From Pseudomonadota bacterium (GTDB taxonomy: Bacteria; Pseudomonadota; Gammaproteobacteria; Steroidobacterales; Steroidobacteraceae), in assembly GCA_021779875.1 (NCBI GenBank), contig JAJXZV010000234.1, forward strand, positions 1-5,210: 5,210 bases of DNA, read 5' to 3'. Under the pieces are notes generated by a model that did no database searches, was not told the DNA's origin, and saw only the letters and a program-made list of their open reading frames with translations. The translations under genes and the position numbers were made by a program. Shown here piece by piece: positions 1 through 5,210 of the stretch. The first letter of the stretch is position 1, and each line of letters starts with the position of its first letter.

Positions 1-850
1 CGAGTCGCCGTTCCTGCGCGCTCATCCGCGCGACGCGCTCCGTCGCAGGCTTGGTCGCGTCCTCGGCATGCCGGCCGTAGATGCGGATCGATCCGCCGTG
101 GGTCGGCAGTTCCTCGACGTCGAACAGCGTCAGGCCGTGCGCCGCGAACACCTTCTCGGCGGTGAGGAAGGAGAAATAGCTGAAGTGCTCGTGATAGATG
201 GTGTCGAACTGGTTGTGCTGCATCAGCTGCAGCAGGTGGGGAAATTCCAGCGTGGCGACCCCGTCCGCCTTCAGCAGGACCTTCAAGCCCGCCACGAAGT
301 CGTTAAGATCGGGCACGTGCGCGAGCACGTTGTTGCCGAGCAGGAGGTCGGCGCGGCCGTAGGCCGCGACGATCCGCGCGGCATTGGCGGCGCCGTGGAA
401 CGAGACGTCGGTGCGCACGCCCTTGTCCCGCGCGACCTTGGCGACGTTGGCGGCCGGTTCGATGCCCAGCACGGGAACCGACGCCGCGAGGAAGTGCTGC
501 AGCAGGTAGCCGTCGTTGCTCGCGATCTCCACCACCAGGCTGCGCTCGTTCAGGCCGAAGCGAGCGCGCATCGCCGAAGCGTACCGCCGCGCGTGTTCCA
601 CCCAGGAATCGGCGTACGACGAGAAGTAGGAGTACTCGCCGAAGATGCTCTCGGGCGCCGCGAATTCCGGCACCTGCACGAGAAAGCACGCCGTGCAGAC
701 CCGGGCGTGCAGCGGGTAGAACGGCTCCATGGCGTCGAGCGCGTCCGGCGCGATCAGCGTATTGCACAGCGGCGACATGCCGAGGTCCGCGAAGGTCGCG
801 AATTCGGCCCCGCCGCAGAACCGGCATCGGGTTTCGGCCGCATTCGTCAT
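1..850 (-). CDS. Sugar C-methyltransferase, class I SAM-dependent (TylC3/TcaB9-like), 3' end beyond window
   Basis: I translated the minus strand from ATG at 850-848. It stays open for 283 codons to the window edge, against about 400-410 residues for the family, so the C-terminal third is missing. Seen: an N-terminal zinc-site pattern with C9-x2-C12 and C52-x2-C55; a SAM-binding motif I, VEIASNDGYLL, at 107-117, followed by GIEP at 129-132; NNVLAHVPDL at 173-182; and the family hallmark FDTIYHEHFSYFS at 215-227, then THGGSIRIYGR at about 248-258. This order matches the Methyltransf_13 / methyltransferase / Methyltransf_14 architecture of enzymes that C-methylate NDP-keto-sugars for surface glycans or antibiotics. 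From memory, the TcaB9 active-site residues Y76, H181, Y222, E224 and H225 align with Y73, H178, Y219, E221 and H222 here, at a constant offset of 3. The start codon overlaps the stop of the small lipoprotein gene (ATGA). Family is confident; the sugar substrate is unknown because no sugar-biosynthesis neighbours are visible. Confidence 0.93.
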   Translation of the reverse strand, partial: MTNAAETRCRFCGGAEFATFADLGMSPLCNTLIAPDALDAMEPFYPLHARVCTACFLVQVPEFAAPESIFGEYSYFSSYADSWVEHARRYASAMRARFGLNERSLVVEIASNDGYLLQHFLAASVPVLGIEPAANVAKVARDKGVRTDVSFHGAANAARIVAAYGRADLLLGNNVLAHVPDLNDFVAGLKVLLKADGVATLEFPHLLQLMQHNQFDTIYHEHFSYFSFLTAEKVFAAHGLTLFDVEELPTHGGSIRIYGRHAEDATKPATERVARMSAQERRL

Positions 851-1005
851 GGGTGCGGCTGGCCGCGGTCGCGCTGCTTGGTGCGGCAGACCTCGGGGGA
901 ATCGGTCTTCTTGCAGACGGCGCACCCGGCCAGCGCCACCGCGAGCAACGCGCAGATCAGAATCCGTTTACCATCGCCCGACCGTCGTTCGACATTCGGA
1001 GACAC
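847..1005 (-). CDS. Very small predicted lipoprotein, function unknown
   Basis: This short minus-strand frame encodes a positively charged stretch (ERRSGDGKR), a hydrophobic core ILICALLAVALA and a canonical lipobox LAGC, so signal peptidase II processing is predicted. The mature part is only about 25 residues. It has three cysteines (C, then C three residues later, then C in EVCRTKQRDR), is hydrophilic and basic, and ends QPHP. I took the GTG at 1005-1003 as start, which places the lipobox Cys at residue 28. The alternative ATG at 1038-1036 puts it at residue 39, which is long for a lipoprotein signal, and it has AGGAG only one base upstream. No clear ribosome site precedes the GTG, so the start is unsettled. 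The TGA at 849-847 overlaps the ATG of the methyltransferase gene, implying co-transcription and probable translational coupling. I cannot assign a function; similar micro-lipoproteins are usually under-annotated. Confidence 0.6.
   Translation of the reverse strand: MSPNVERRSGDGKRILICALLAVALAGCAVCKKTDSPEVCRTKQRDRGQPHP
998..1001 (+). promoter_or_regulatory. Ribosome binding site of the exported amidase gene
   Basis: GGAG lies 8 bases before ATG 1010. It decides the start: the same frame stays open upstream to position 68, but that stretch is antisense to the methyltransferase and lipoprotein genes. Only the start at 1010 gives a signal peptide followed directly by the amidase fold. Confidence 0.7.
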
Positions 1006-1009
1006 CTCG

Positions 1010-2044
1010 ATGTCCGCCCGCCCGCTGCCGTATTCCATGCTCCTGACCCTCGTCGCCTTCGCACCGCCCCTGCATGCCGCGCATCATACCCTGCTCGCGA
1101 CGCCCGACACCGTCGCGTGGGGCTATTACTCCGGGCAGTCCAAGCCGGTGCTGACCGTGCATTCGGGCGACACGGTGCGGATCCAGACGCTGTCGACCTG
1201 CGGCTCGCCCCAGCAATTGGCGGACCGCGGGGTCGCGGCCGCCGACATTCCCTCCTACACGCAGCCGATCTACGACCAGGTCAAGGATCGCGGCCCCGGC
1301 GGACACATCCTCACCGGGCCGGTCGCCGTCGAGGAGGCCGAGCCCGGCGACGTGCTCGAGGTGCAGATCCTCGAGGTCGACATCGATGCCGCCTTCGCCT
1401 GCAACGCGTTCGGCCTTGGGCGCGGCTTCCTGCCCATGGAATTCCCCTACAGCCGCTGGAAGATCATCCCGCTGGACCGTCGGCGCATGGTCGCGCAGTT
1501 CGCGCCGGGCATCGAGATTCCGCTGCGCCCGTTCTTCGGCAGCATGGGCGTGGCGCCCGCCGGCGGCAAGATCGACAGCGCGCCGCCCTTCGCCCATGCC
1601 GGCAACATGGACAACAAGGAACTGATCGCCGGCAGCGTGCTGTACGTCCCGGTCGCCGCGAAGGGCGCGCTGTTCGAGGTCGGCGACGGCCATGCCGGAC
1701 AGGGCAACGGCGAGGTGGACATCACCGCGCTCGAGACCTACCTCACGGGCACCTTCCGCTTCGTGGTGCACAAGAACCGCCACCTGCTGTGGCCCCGGGC
1801 CGAGACCCCCGACTATTACATCTCGATGGGATTCAGCAAGGACCTCAAGGAGGCGGCCGAGCATGCGCTGCGCGACATGATCGATTTCCTGCAGACCGAG
1901 AAGCACCTGAGCCGCGACGATGCCTACATGCTCGCGAGCGTGGCCGTCGACATGGAGATCACCCAGCTGGTCGACGGCAACGTCGGCGTGCACGCGATGT
2001 GCCCGAAGAGGATCTTCACCGCCGTCGGGCACGCGGGCGGCTGA
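1010..2044 (+). CDS. Exported acetamidase/formamidase-family amidohydrolase
   Basis: The product is 344 residues and matches the acetamidase/formamidase family (FmdA/AmdA, PF03069), which hydrolyses short amides such as formamide or acetamide to the carboxylate and ammonia. Seen: HSGDTVRIQT at 51-60, GGHILTGPVAVEEAEPGDVLEV from 97 to 118, GNMDNKELIAGSVLYVPV from 198 to 215, GALFEVGDGHAGQGNGEV from 219 to 236, and the C-terminal DGNVGVHAMCPKRIF ending at 336. The GNMDNK and GDGHAxQGxGE blocks are the family core, with the Asp, His and Glu residues expected at the metal-dependent active site. Residues 1-23 look like a Sec signal peptide: Arg at 4, hydrophobic MLLTLVAFA, then PPLHA and cleavage before AHH. 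Periplasmic location is inferred. The gene heads a transporter operon, so its substrate or product is probably what the importer handles. The exact amide is not predictable; a cyclic amide or a carbamoyl compound is possible. Confidence 0.9.
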   Translation: MSARPLPYSMLLTLVAFAPPLHAAHHTLLATPDTVAWGYYSGQSKPVLTVHSGDTVRIQTLSTCGSPQQLADRGVAAADIPSYTQPIYDQVKDRGPGGHILTGPVAVEEAEPGDVLEVQILEVDIDAAFACNAFGLGRGFLPMEFPYSRWKIIPLDRRRMVAQFAPGIEIPLRPFFGSMGVAPAGGKIDSAPPFAHAGNMDNKELIAGSVLYVPVAAKGALFEVGDGHAGQGNGEVDITALETYLTGTFRFVVHKNRHLLWPRAETPDYYISMGFSKDLKEAAEHALRDMIDFLQTEKHLSRDDAYMLASVAVDMEITQLVDGNVGVHAMCPKRIFTAVGHAGG

Positions 2045-2091
2045 TGAGGCAGAATGACCCCGGCCGGGGCTGGCGGCACGTGGTTCCATGA
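2044..2091 (+). CDS. Possible 15-codon minicistron bridging the amidase and livG-like genes
   Basis: The amidase stop and a new ATG share a base (TGATG at 2042-2046). The resulting frame encodes MRQNDPGRGWRHVVP and stops at TGA 2089-2091, which overlaps the ATG of the next gene (ATGA at 2088-2091). The livG-like start has no good Shine-Dalgarno sequence, so ribosomes finishing this peptide could reinitiate there. The peptide resembles nothing I know, and the arrangement may be chance. If real, its role would be translational coupling rather than making a functional protein. Confidence 0.3.
   Translation: MRQNDPGRGWRHVVP
2058..2069. repeat. Perfect 12-bp GC palindrome in the amidase-livG gap
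   Basis: CCCCGGCCGGGG is a perfect inverted repeat in the 43-bp gap between the amidase and the first ATPase gene. In RNA it could form a short hairpin of four GC pairs with a GGCC loop. No T-run follows, so it does not look like an intrinsic terminator. It may be incidental in such GC-rich DNA. Confidence 0.35.
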
Positions 2092-2840
2092 CTGACGAAC
2101 TGATCATCGAAACGCGCGGATTGACCAAGGAGTTCAACGGCTTCGTGGCCGTGAACGGCGTCGATTTCCGGGTCCGCAGGGGCCGGATCCACGCGCTGAT
2201 CGGCCCGAACGGCGCCGGCAAGACCACCCTGTTCAACCTGCTCACCAAGTTCCTCGCGCCGACGCGCGGGCGCATCCTGTTCGGCGGGGAGGACGTCACC
2301 GACCGCGGTCCCGCGGAGCTCGCGCGCCGCGGCATGGTGCGTTCGTTCCAGATGTCCGCCGTGTTCCCCCACCTGAGCGTGCTCGAGAACGTGCGCATCG
2401 GACTGCAGCGCGGGCTCGGGACCTCGTTCCACTTCTGGAGGCCGGAGTCGAGCCTGCGGGTGTTGGATGCGCGGGTGATGGAGCTGCTCGAGGCGGTCGA
2501 CCTCGCCGCGTACGCGCGCATGGTCGCGGTCGAGCTGCCCTACGGACACAAGCGAGCGCTCGAACTCGCCACCACGCTCGCGATGGATCCGCAGCTGATG
2601 CTGCTCGACGAGCCCACCCAGGGCATGGGCCACGAGGACGTCGACCGGATCACGGCCCTGATCCGCAAGGTCGCCGGCAGCCGGACCGTCCTGATGGTCG
2701 AGCACAACATGGGGGTCGTGTCCCGGATCGCGGACCGGATCACGGTGTTGCAGCGGGGCCGGATCATCGCGGACGGCACGTACGCCGAGGTGTCGGGCAA
2801 CCCCCAGGTGATGGAGGCCTACATGGGCGCGCCCGCATGA
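2088..2840 (+). CDS. livG: HAAT-family ABC transporter ATP-binding protein, LivG-like
   Basis: A 250-residue cytoplasmic ATPase that would power a branched-chain amino acid/amide-type importer; E. coli LivG is similar in length. Seen: Walker A GPNGAGKTT at 39-47, Q-loop Gln in SFQMSAVFPHLSV with Q88, a signature-like LPYGHKRALELA at 150-161, Walker B LMLLDEP at 170-176 with E175 as catalytic base, and switch His in VEHN (H206). The long segment between Q-loop and signature, and the degenerate signature (LPYGH rather than LSGGQ), are typical of LivG-type proteins. The ATG lacks a strong ribosome site and lies at the end of a possible minicistron. The stop overlaps the next gene by ATGA, so the two ATPases are probably translated together and form the nucleotide-binding pair. 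The symbol denotes family resemblance; leucine transport is not implied. UrtD- or amide-type ATPases are the alternatives. Confidence 0.93.
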   Translation: MTDELIIETRGLTKEFNGFVAVNGVDFRVRRGRIHALIGPNGAGKTTLFNLLTKFLAPTRGRILFGGEDVTDRGPAELARRGMVRSFQMSAVFPHLSVLENVRIGLQRGLGTSFHFWRPESSLRVLDARVMELLEAVDLAAYARMVAVELPYGHKRALELATTLAMDPQLMLLDEPTQGMGHEDVDRITALIRKVAGSRTVLMVEHNMGVVSRIADRITVLQRGRIIADGTYAEVSGNPQVMEAYMGAPA

Positions 2841-3541
2841 CGGCCGAACTGCTGCGCGTCACGGGGCTGCACGCCTTCTACGGCGAATCGCACATCCTGC
2901 ACGGGGTGGACTTCAAGGTCGACCGCGGCGAGGTGGTGATCCTGCTCGGCCGCAACGGCGCCGGGCGCACCACCACCCTCAGGGCGATCATGGGCCTGGT
3001 GGGCCGCCGGTCCGGCTCCGTGATGATCAACGGCCGCGAGGCGGTCGCCCTGCAGCCGCACCAGATCGCCCGCCTCGGAGTCGGCTATTGCCCCGAGGAG
3101 CGCGGCATCTACGCCAGCCTGACGACCCAGGAGAACCTGCTGCTGCCCCCGCTGGTCGCCTCGGGCGGCATGTCGCTCGAGGAGATCTACGCGATGTTCC
3201 CGAACCTCGCCGAGCGACTCGGCACCCAGGGAACCCGGTTGTCCGGCGGTGAACAGCAAATGCTCGCGGTCGCGCGTATATTGCGCACGGGCGCGAAACT
3301 TCTGCTGCTCGACGAGATCTCGGAGGGGCTCGCGCCGGTCATCGTGCAGTCGCTGTCGCGCATGATTCTCGCGCTGCGCGACCGGGGCTACACGATCGTC
3401 CTGGTCGAACAGAATTTCCGGTTCGCGCTGCCGCTGGCGGACCGCTTCTACGTGATGGAGCACGGCCAGATCGTCGAGGGATTCGCGGCCTCGGAACTCG
3501 GGGGCAGGATGGCCGCCCTCGGCGAGCGGCTGGCCGTTTGA
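2837..3541 (+). CDS. livF: HAAT-family ABC transporter ATP-binding protein, LivF-like, with Arg in Walker A
   Basis: A 234-residue ATPase, close to E. coli LivF in length and the partner of the LivG-like protein, overlapping its gene by 4 bases. Seen: Walker A GRNGAGRTTT at 38-47, the LivF-type Q-loop region GYCPEERGIY at 83-92, an intact signature LSGGEQQMLAVAR at 135-147, Walker B LLLLDEISEGLAP at 155-167 with E160, and EQN at 191-193, where Gln 192 replaces the switch His, as is usual in LivF. The oddity is Arg 44 (codon CGC at 2966-2968) in place of the Walker A lysine that contacts ATP phosphates. Other motifs are intact and the frame is unbroken, so this is not an obvious pseudogene. 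The ATPase may be slower or asymmetric, with the LivG-like partner carrying the fully canonical Walker A. I believe Arg variants occur in some other LivF-like proteins but could not check. Confidence 0.93.
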   Translation: MTAELLRVTGLHAFYGESHILHGVDFKVDRGEVVILLGRNGAGRTTTLRAIMGLVGRRSGSVMINGREAVALQPHQIARLGVGYCPEERGIYASLTTQENLLLPPLVASGGMSLEEIYAMFPNLAERLGTQGTRLSGGEQQMLAVARILRTGAKLLLLDEISEGLAPVIVQSLSRMILALRDRGYTIVLVEQNFRFALPLADRFYVMEHGQIVEGFAASELGGRMAALGERLAV

Positions 3542-3546
3542 GGAGG
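3541..3546 (+). promoter_or_regulatory. Strong ribosome binding site of the substrate-binding protein gene
   Basis: AGGAGG, a perfect Shine-Dalgarno core, sits 7 bases before ATG 3554 and shares its first base with the livF-like stop codon. It is the strongest ribosome site in the operon. This fits the need for excess binding protein over the membrane and ATPase subunits, and it fixes the start at 3554. Confidence 0.85.
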
Positions 3547-3553
3547 ACTTTCG

Positions 3554-4759
3554 ATGGACACCAAGCGAACGCGGATGATTCTGGGTCTCGGCATGGGCGC
3601 GCTGATGGCGTCGGGCGCCGCCTTCGGGGCCGGCAACGAGGTCGTCATCGGCGACATCGACGACCTGTCGGGCAACTACGCCGACGTACAGGGCGTCGGC
3701 GGCATCGAGGCCATCAAGATGGCGATCGCCGACTTCGGCGGCACGGTCCTCGGCCGCAAGATCGTGCTGCTTACCGCCGACCATCAGAACAAGCCCGACG
3801 TGGGCGCCTCGAAGTTCCGCGAATGGGCCGACCAGAGCGGCCTGAACATGCTGATCGGCGGTTCCAACACCGGCGTCAGCATCGCCATGGCCAAGGTCGC
3901 CGCCGCCAAGAAGGTCCCCTTCTTCGCGGTCGGCGCCGGCGGCTCGTCACTGACCAACGAGGACTGCACCGCCTACACGGTCCACTACTCCTACGACACG
4001 ACCTCGCTCGCCAACGGCACCGCGAGCACCATCGTCAAGAGCGGCGGCAAGACGTGGTTCTACCTGACCGCCGACTACGCATTCGGCTCGCAGCTGCAGA
4101 ATGCCGCCTCCAAGGTGGTGGAGGCGAGCGGCGGGCGCAACCTCGGCTCGGTGCGCGCGCCGCTCGGCGCGTCGGACTTCTCCTCGTTCCTGCTGCAGGC
4201 GCAGGCCTCGGGCGCGCAGGTGCTCGGCCTCGCGAACGCCGGCGCGGATTTCAGCAACTCCCTGAAGGCGGCCAACGAATTCGGCCTGACCAAGACCATG
4301 AAGCCGGCGGCGCTGCTCGCGTTCATCAACAACATCCACAGCCTCGGGCTGCAGACCGCGCAGGGGCTGTACCTGACCACCTCGTGGTACTGGGATCTCG
4401 ACGAGGACACGCGGGCGTTCGCGAAGCGCTTCTACGAGAAGATGAAGGCCGAGCCGACCATGGATCACTCCGGCGTGTACTCGGCGACCCTGACGTACCT
4501 CAAGGCCGTGAAGGCGGTGGGCACCACCGAGCCCGGCGCGGTGATGGCGCAGCTGAAGAAATCGCGGATCGACGACATGTTCGCGAAGGGCGGCTACATC
4601 CGGGCCGACGGCGTGATGGTGCACACCATGTACGTCATGCAGGTCAAGTCGCCGCAGGAATCGAAGTATCCCTGGGACTACTACCGGGTCGTGAGACGGA
4701 TGCCCGGCGAGGAGGCCTTCGGTCCGATCACCGGCGCGTGCCCCCTGGCGCCGAAGTGA
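3554..4759 (+). CDS. Periplasmic substrate-binding protein of a HAAT-type ABC transporter (LivJ/LivK-like, Peripla_BP_6)
   Basis: A 401-residue type I periplasmic binding protein that would deliver substrate to the neighbouring importer. Seen: a signal peptide (KRTR, then the hydrophobic run MILGLGMGALMASGAA), with cleavage probably between residues 23 and 26; then the first lobe opening VVIGDIDDLSGNYADVQG at about 30-47, FGGTVLGRKIVLLTADHQNK after it, FYLTADYAFGSQL in the second lobe, and LTTSWYWDLDEDTRAF in the C-terminal half. These belong to the Peripla_BP_6 group that binds branched-chain amino acids, amides, urea, and aromatic or other carboxylates, so the ligand cannot be read from the family alone. 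The mature protein has only two cysteines, C138 (NEDC) and C396 (GACPL), a plausible disulfide pair. It follows livF by 12 bases and precedes the permease by 7. Clustering with an exported amidase suggests an amide or its acid product as ligand; that is inference. Confidence 0.93.
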   Translation: MDTKRTRMILGLGMGALMASGAAFGAGNEVVIGDIDDLSGNYADVQGVGGIEAIKMAIADFGGTVLGRKIVLLTADHQNKPDVGASKFREWADQSGLNMLIGGSNTGVSIAMAKVAAAKKVPFFAVGAGGSSLTNEDCTAYTVHYSYDTTSLANGTASTIVKSGGKTWFYLTADYAFGSQLQNAASKVVEASGGRNLGSVRAPLGASDFSSFLLQAQASGAQVLGLANAGADFSNSLKAANEFGLTKTMKPAALLAFINNIHSLGLQTAQGLYLTTSWYWDLDEDTRAFAKRFYEKMKAEPTMDHSGVYSATLTYLKAVKAVGTTEPGAVMAQLKKSRIDDMFAKGGYIRADGVMVHTMYVMQVKSPQESKYPWDYYRVVRRMPGEEAFGPITGACPLAPK

Positions 4760-4766
4760 CGGCCGC

Positions 4767-5210
4767 ATGAGCAGCGTCTTCGGCGTGCCCGTCGCGGTGA
4801 TCCTCGGGCAGCTGATGCTCGGACTCGTCAACGGCGCCTTCTACGCGCTGCTCAGCCTCGGTCTCGCGGTGATCTTCGGCCTCATGGGCGTGGTCAATTT
4901 CGCCCATGGGGCCTTCTACACGCTCGGCGCCTTCGCGGTGCTGCTCGGCCTCAAGTGGTTCGGCTTGAATTACTGGGCCGCGCTGGTCCTTGCGCCGCTC
5001 GCCGTCGGGATCCTCGGCCTGATCGCCGAGCGGCTGCTGCTGCGCCACGTCTACCGGCTGGAGCCGCTGTACGGATTGCTGCTAACCTTCGGCCTCGCGC
5101 AGGTGGTCGAAGGCACCCTGTTCCAGCTGTTCGGCGCATCGGGGGAGTCCTATCCGGTGCCCGAGGCCCTGCGGGGCGCGTGGAATCTCGGGTTCATGAT
5201 CCTGCCCGTC
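4767..5210 (+). CDS. livH: HAAT-family ABC transporter permease, LivH-like, 3' end beyond window
   Basis: I translated from ATG 4767, 7 bases after the binding-protein stop. The frame is open for 148 codons to the window edge, about half of a LivH-type permease (near 290-300 residues). Seen: hydrophobic membrane segments at about 9-39, 50-66 and 70-88; the family hallmark GLMGVVNFAHGAFYTLGAF at 38-56; and ERLLLRHVYRLEPLYGLLLTFGLA from 88 to 111, which includes the cytoplasmic segment that contacts the ATPase and the conserved TFGL-type motif. It would sit in the inner membrane and pair with a LivM-like permease, probably encoded next. No strong ribosome site precedes the ATG, so translation may depend on coupling to the upstream gene. 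A GTG at 4756 opens a frame that stops after four codons and is not an alternative start. Family is confident; the transported compound is unknown. Confidence 0.92.
   Translation, partial: MSSVFGVPVAVILGQLMLGLVNGAFYALLSLGLAVIFGLMGVVNFAHGAFYTLGAFAVLLGLKWFGLNYWAALVLAPLAVGILGLIAERLLLRHVYRLEPLYGLLLTFGLAQVVEGTLFQLFGASGESYPVPEALRGAWNLGFMILPV

Noticed and set aside
303..827. 174-codon minus-strand frame over the methyltransferase
   Set aside because: It is another frame of the same strand, Arg/Gly/Ala-rich with no motifs, while the true methyltransferase frame shows conserved family motifs throughout.
68..1009. Long in-frame upstream extension of the amidase (start at 68)
   Set aside because: It lies antisense to the methyltransferase and lipoprotein genes, has low-complexity Arg/Glu/Val-rich composition, and would bury the signal peptide. 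The GGAG site supports the start at 1010.
1083..1088. TATGAT on the minus strand as a -10 box for the lipoprotein-methyltransferase unit
   Set aside because: The hexamer is one base from consensus, but no acceptable -35 lies 16-18 bases upstream, and it falls inside the amidase coding sequence.
2058..2069. GC palindrome as a transcription terminator after the amidase gene
   Set aside because: There is no T-tract, the stem is only four pairs with a loop, and the downstream genes clearly continue the operon.
968..2521. 517-codon minus-strand open frame opposite the amidase and livG-like genes
   Set aside because: Long antisense frames are expected in very GC-rich genes. The translation is His/Arg/Gly/Val-rich, has no recognisable domain, and crosses two well-supported genes.
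3538..4770. 410-codon plus-strand frame overlapping the binding protein
   Set aside because: Its product is Arg/Gly/His-rich with no motif, whereas the frame from 3554 is a full-length binding protein with a signal peptide and a perfect ribosome site.
1..5210. CRISPR arrays, tRNA or rRNA genes, insertion-sequence ends, attachment sites
   Set aside because: No spaced direct repeats, RNA-gene folds, transposase-like proteins or terminal inverted repeats were seen on either strand.

Overview
The window is strongly GC-rich, with G or C at most third codon positions. It carries proteobacterial-type genes: a periplasmic-binding-protein ABC system of the branched-chain amino acid/amide (HAAT) class, Sec-type signal peptides and a lipobox. 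A Pseudomonadota genome, possibly a beta- or alphaproteobacterium, fits best. The sequence alone does not fix the genus. All recognisable genes fall into two divergent transcription units whose 5' ends meet near position 1010.

Left unit, minus strand (1-1005 or 1-1038): a very small predicted lipoprotein gene runs into a class I SAM-dependent C-methyltransferase gene. The two share a 4-base ATGA stop/start overlap. The methyltransferase belongs to the family that methylates NDP-activated sugars (TylC3/TcaB9-like). It leaves the window at base 1, with about 283 codons visible out of roughly 400-410 expected. This reading frame has no stop inside the window.

Right unit, plus strand (1010-5210): an acetamidase/formamidase-family hydrolase with an N-terminal signal peptide is followed by four parts of a HAAT-type importer. 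These are a LivG-like ATPase, a LivF-like ATPase, a Liv-type substrate-binding protein and the start of a LivH-like permease, which is cut by the right edge. Gaps are tiny or negative: 43 bp bridged by a possible 15-codon minicistron, a 4-bp overlap, 12 bp and 7 bp. One polycistronic operon is therefore likely, and a LivM-like permease is expected just beyond the window.

The likely logic is hydrolysis of a small amide outside the cytoplasm, with the importer taking up the amide, its carboxylate product or a related compound. This resembles the formamidase/amide-transporter clusters of methylotrophs, but here the amidase is predicted to be exported. The most notable details are the Walker A Lys-to-Arg change in the LivF-like ATPase, the TGATG/ATGA-linked minicistron, and the micro-lipoprotein coupled to the methyltransferase. 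No RNA genes, CRISPR arrays, insertion sequences or clear terminators are visible. No stretch over 300 bases lacks a gene.
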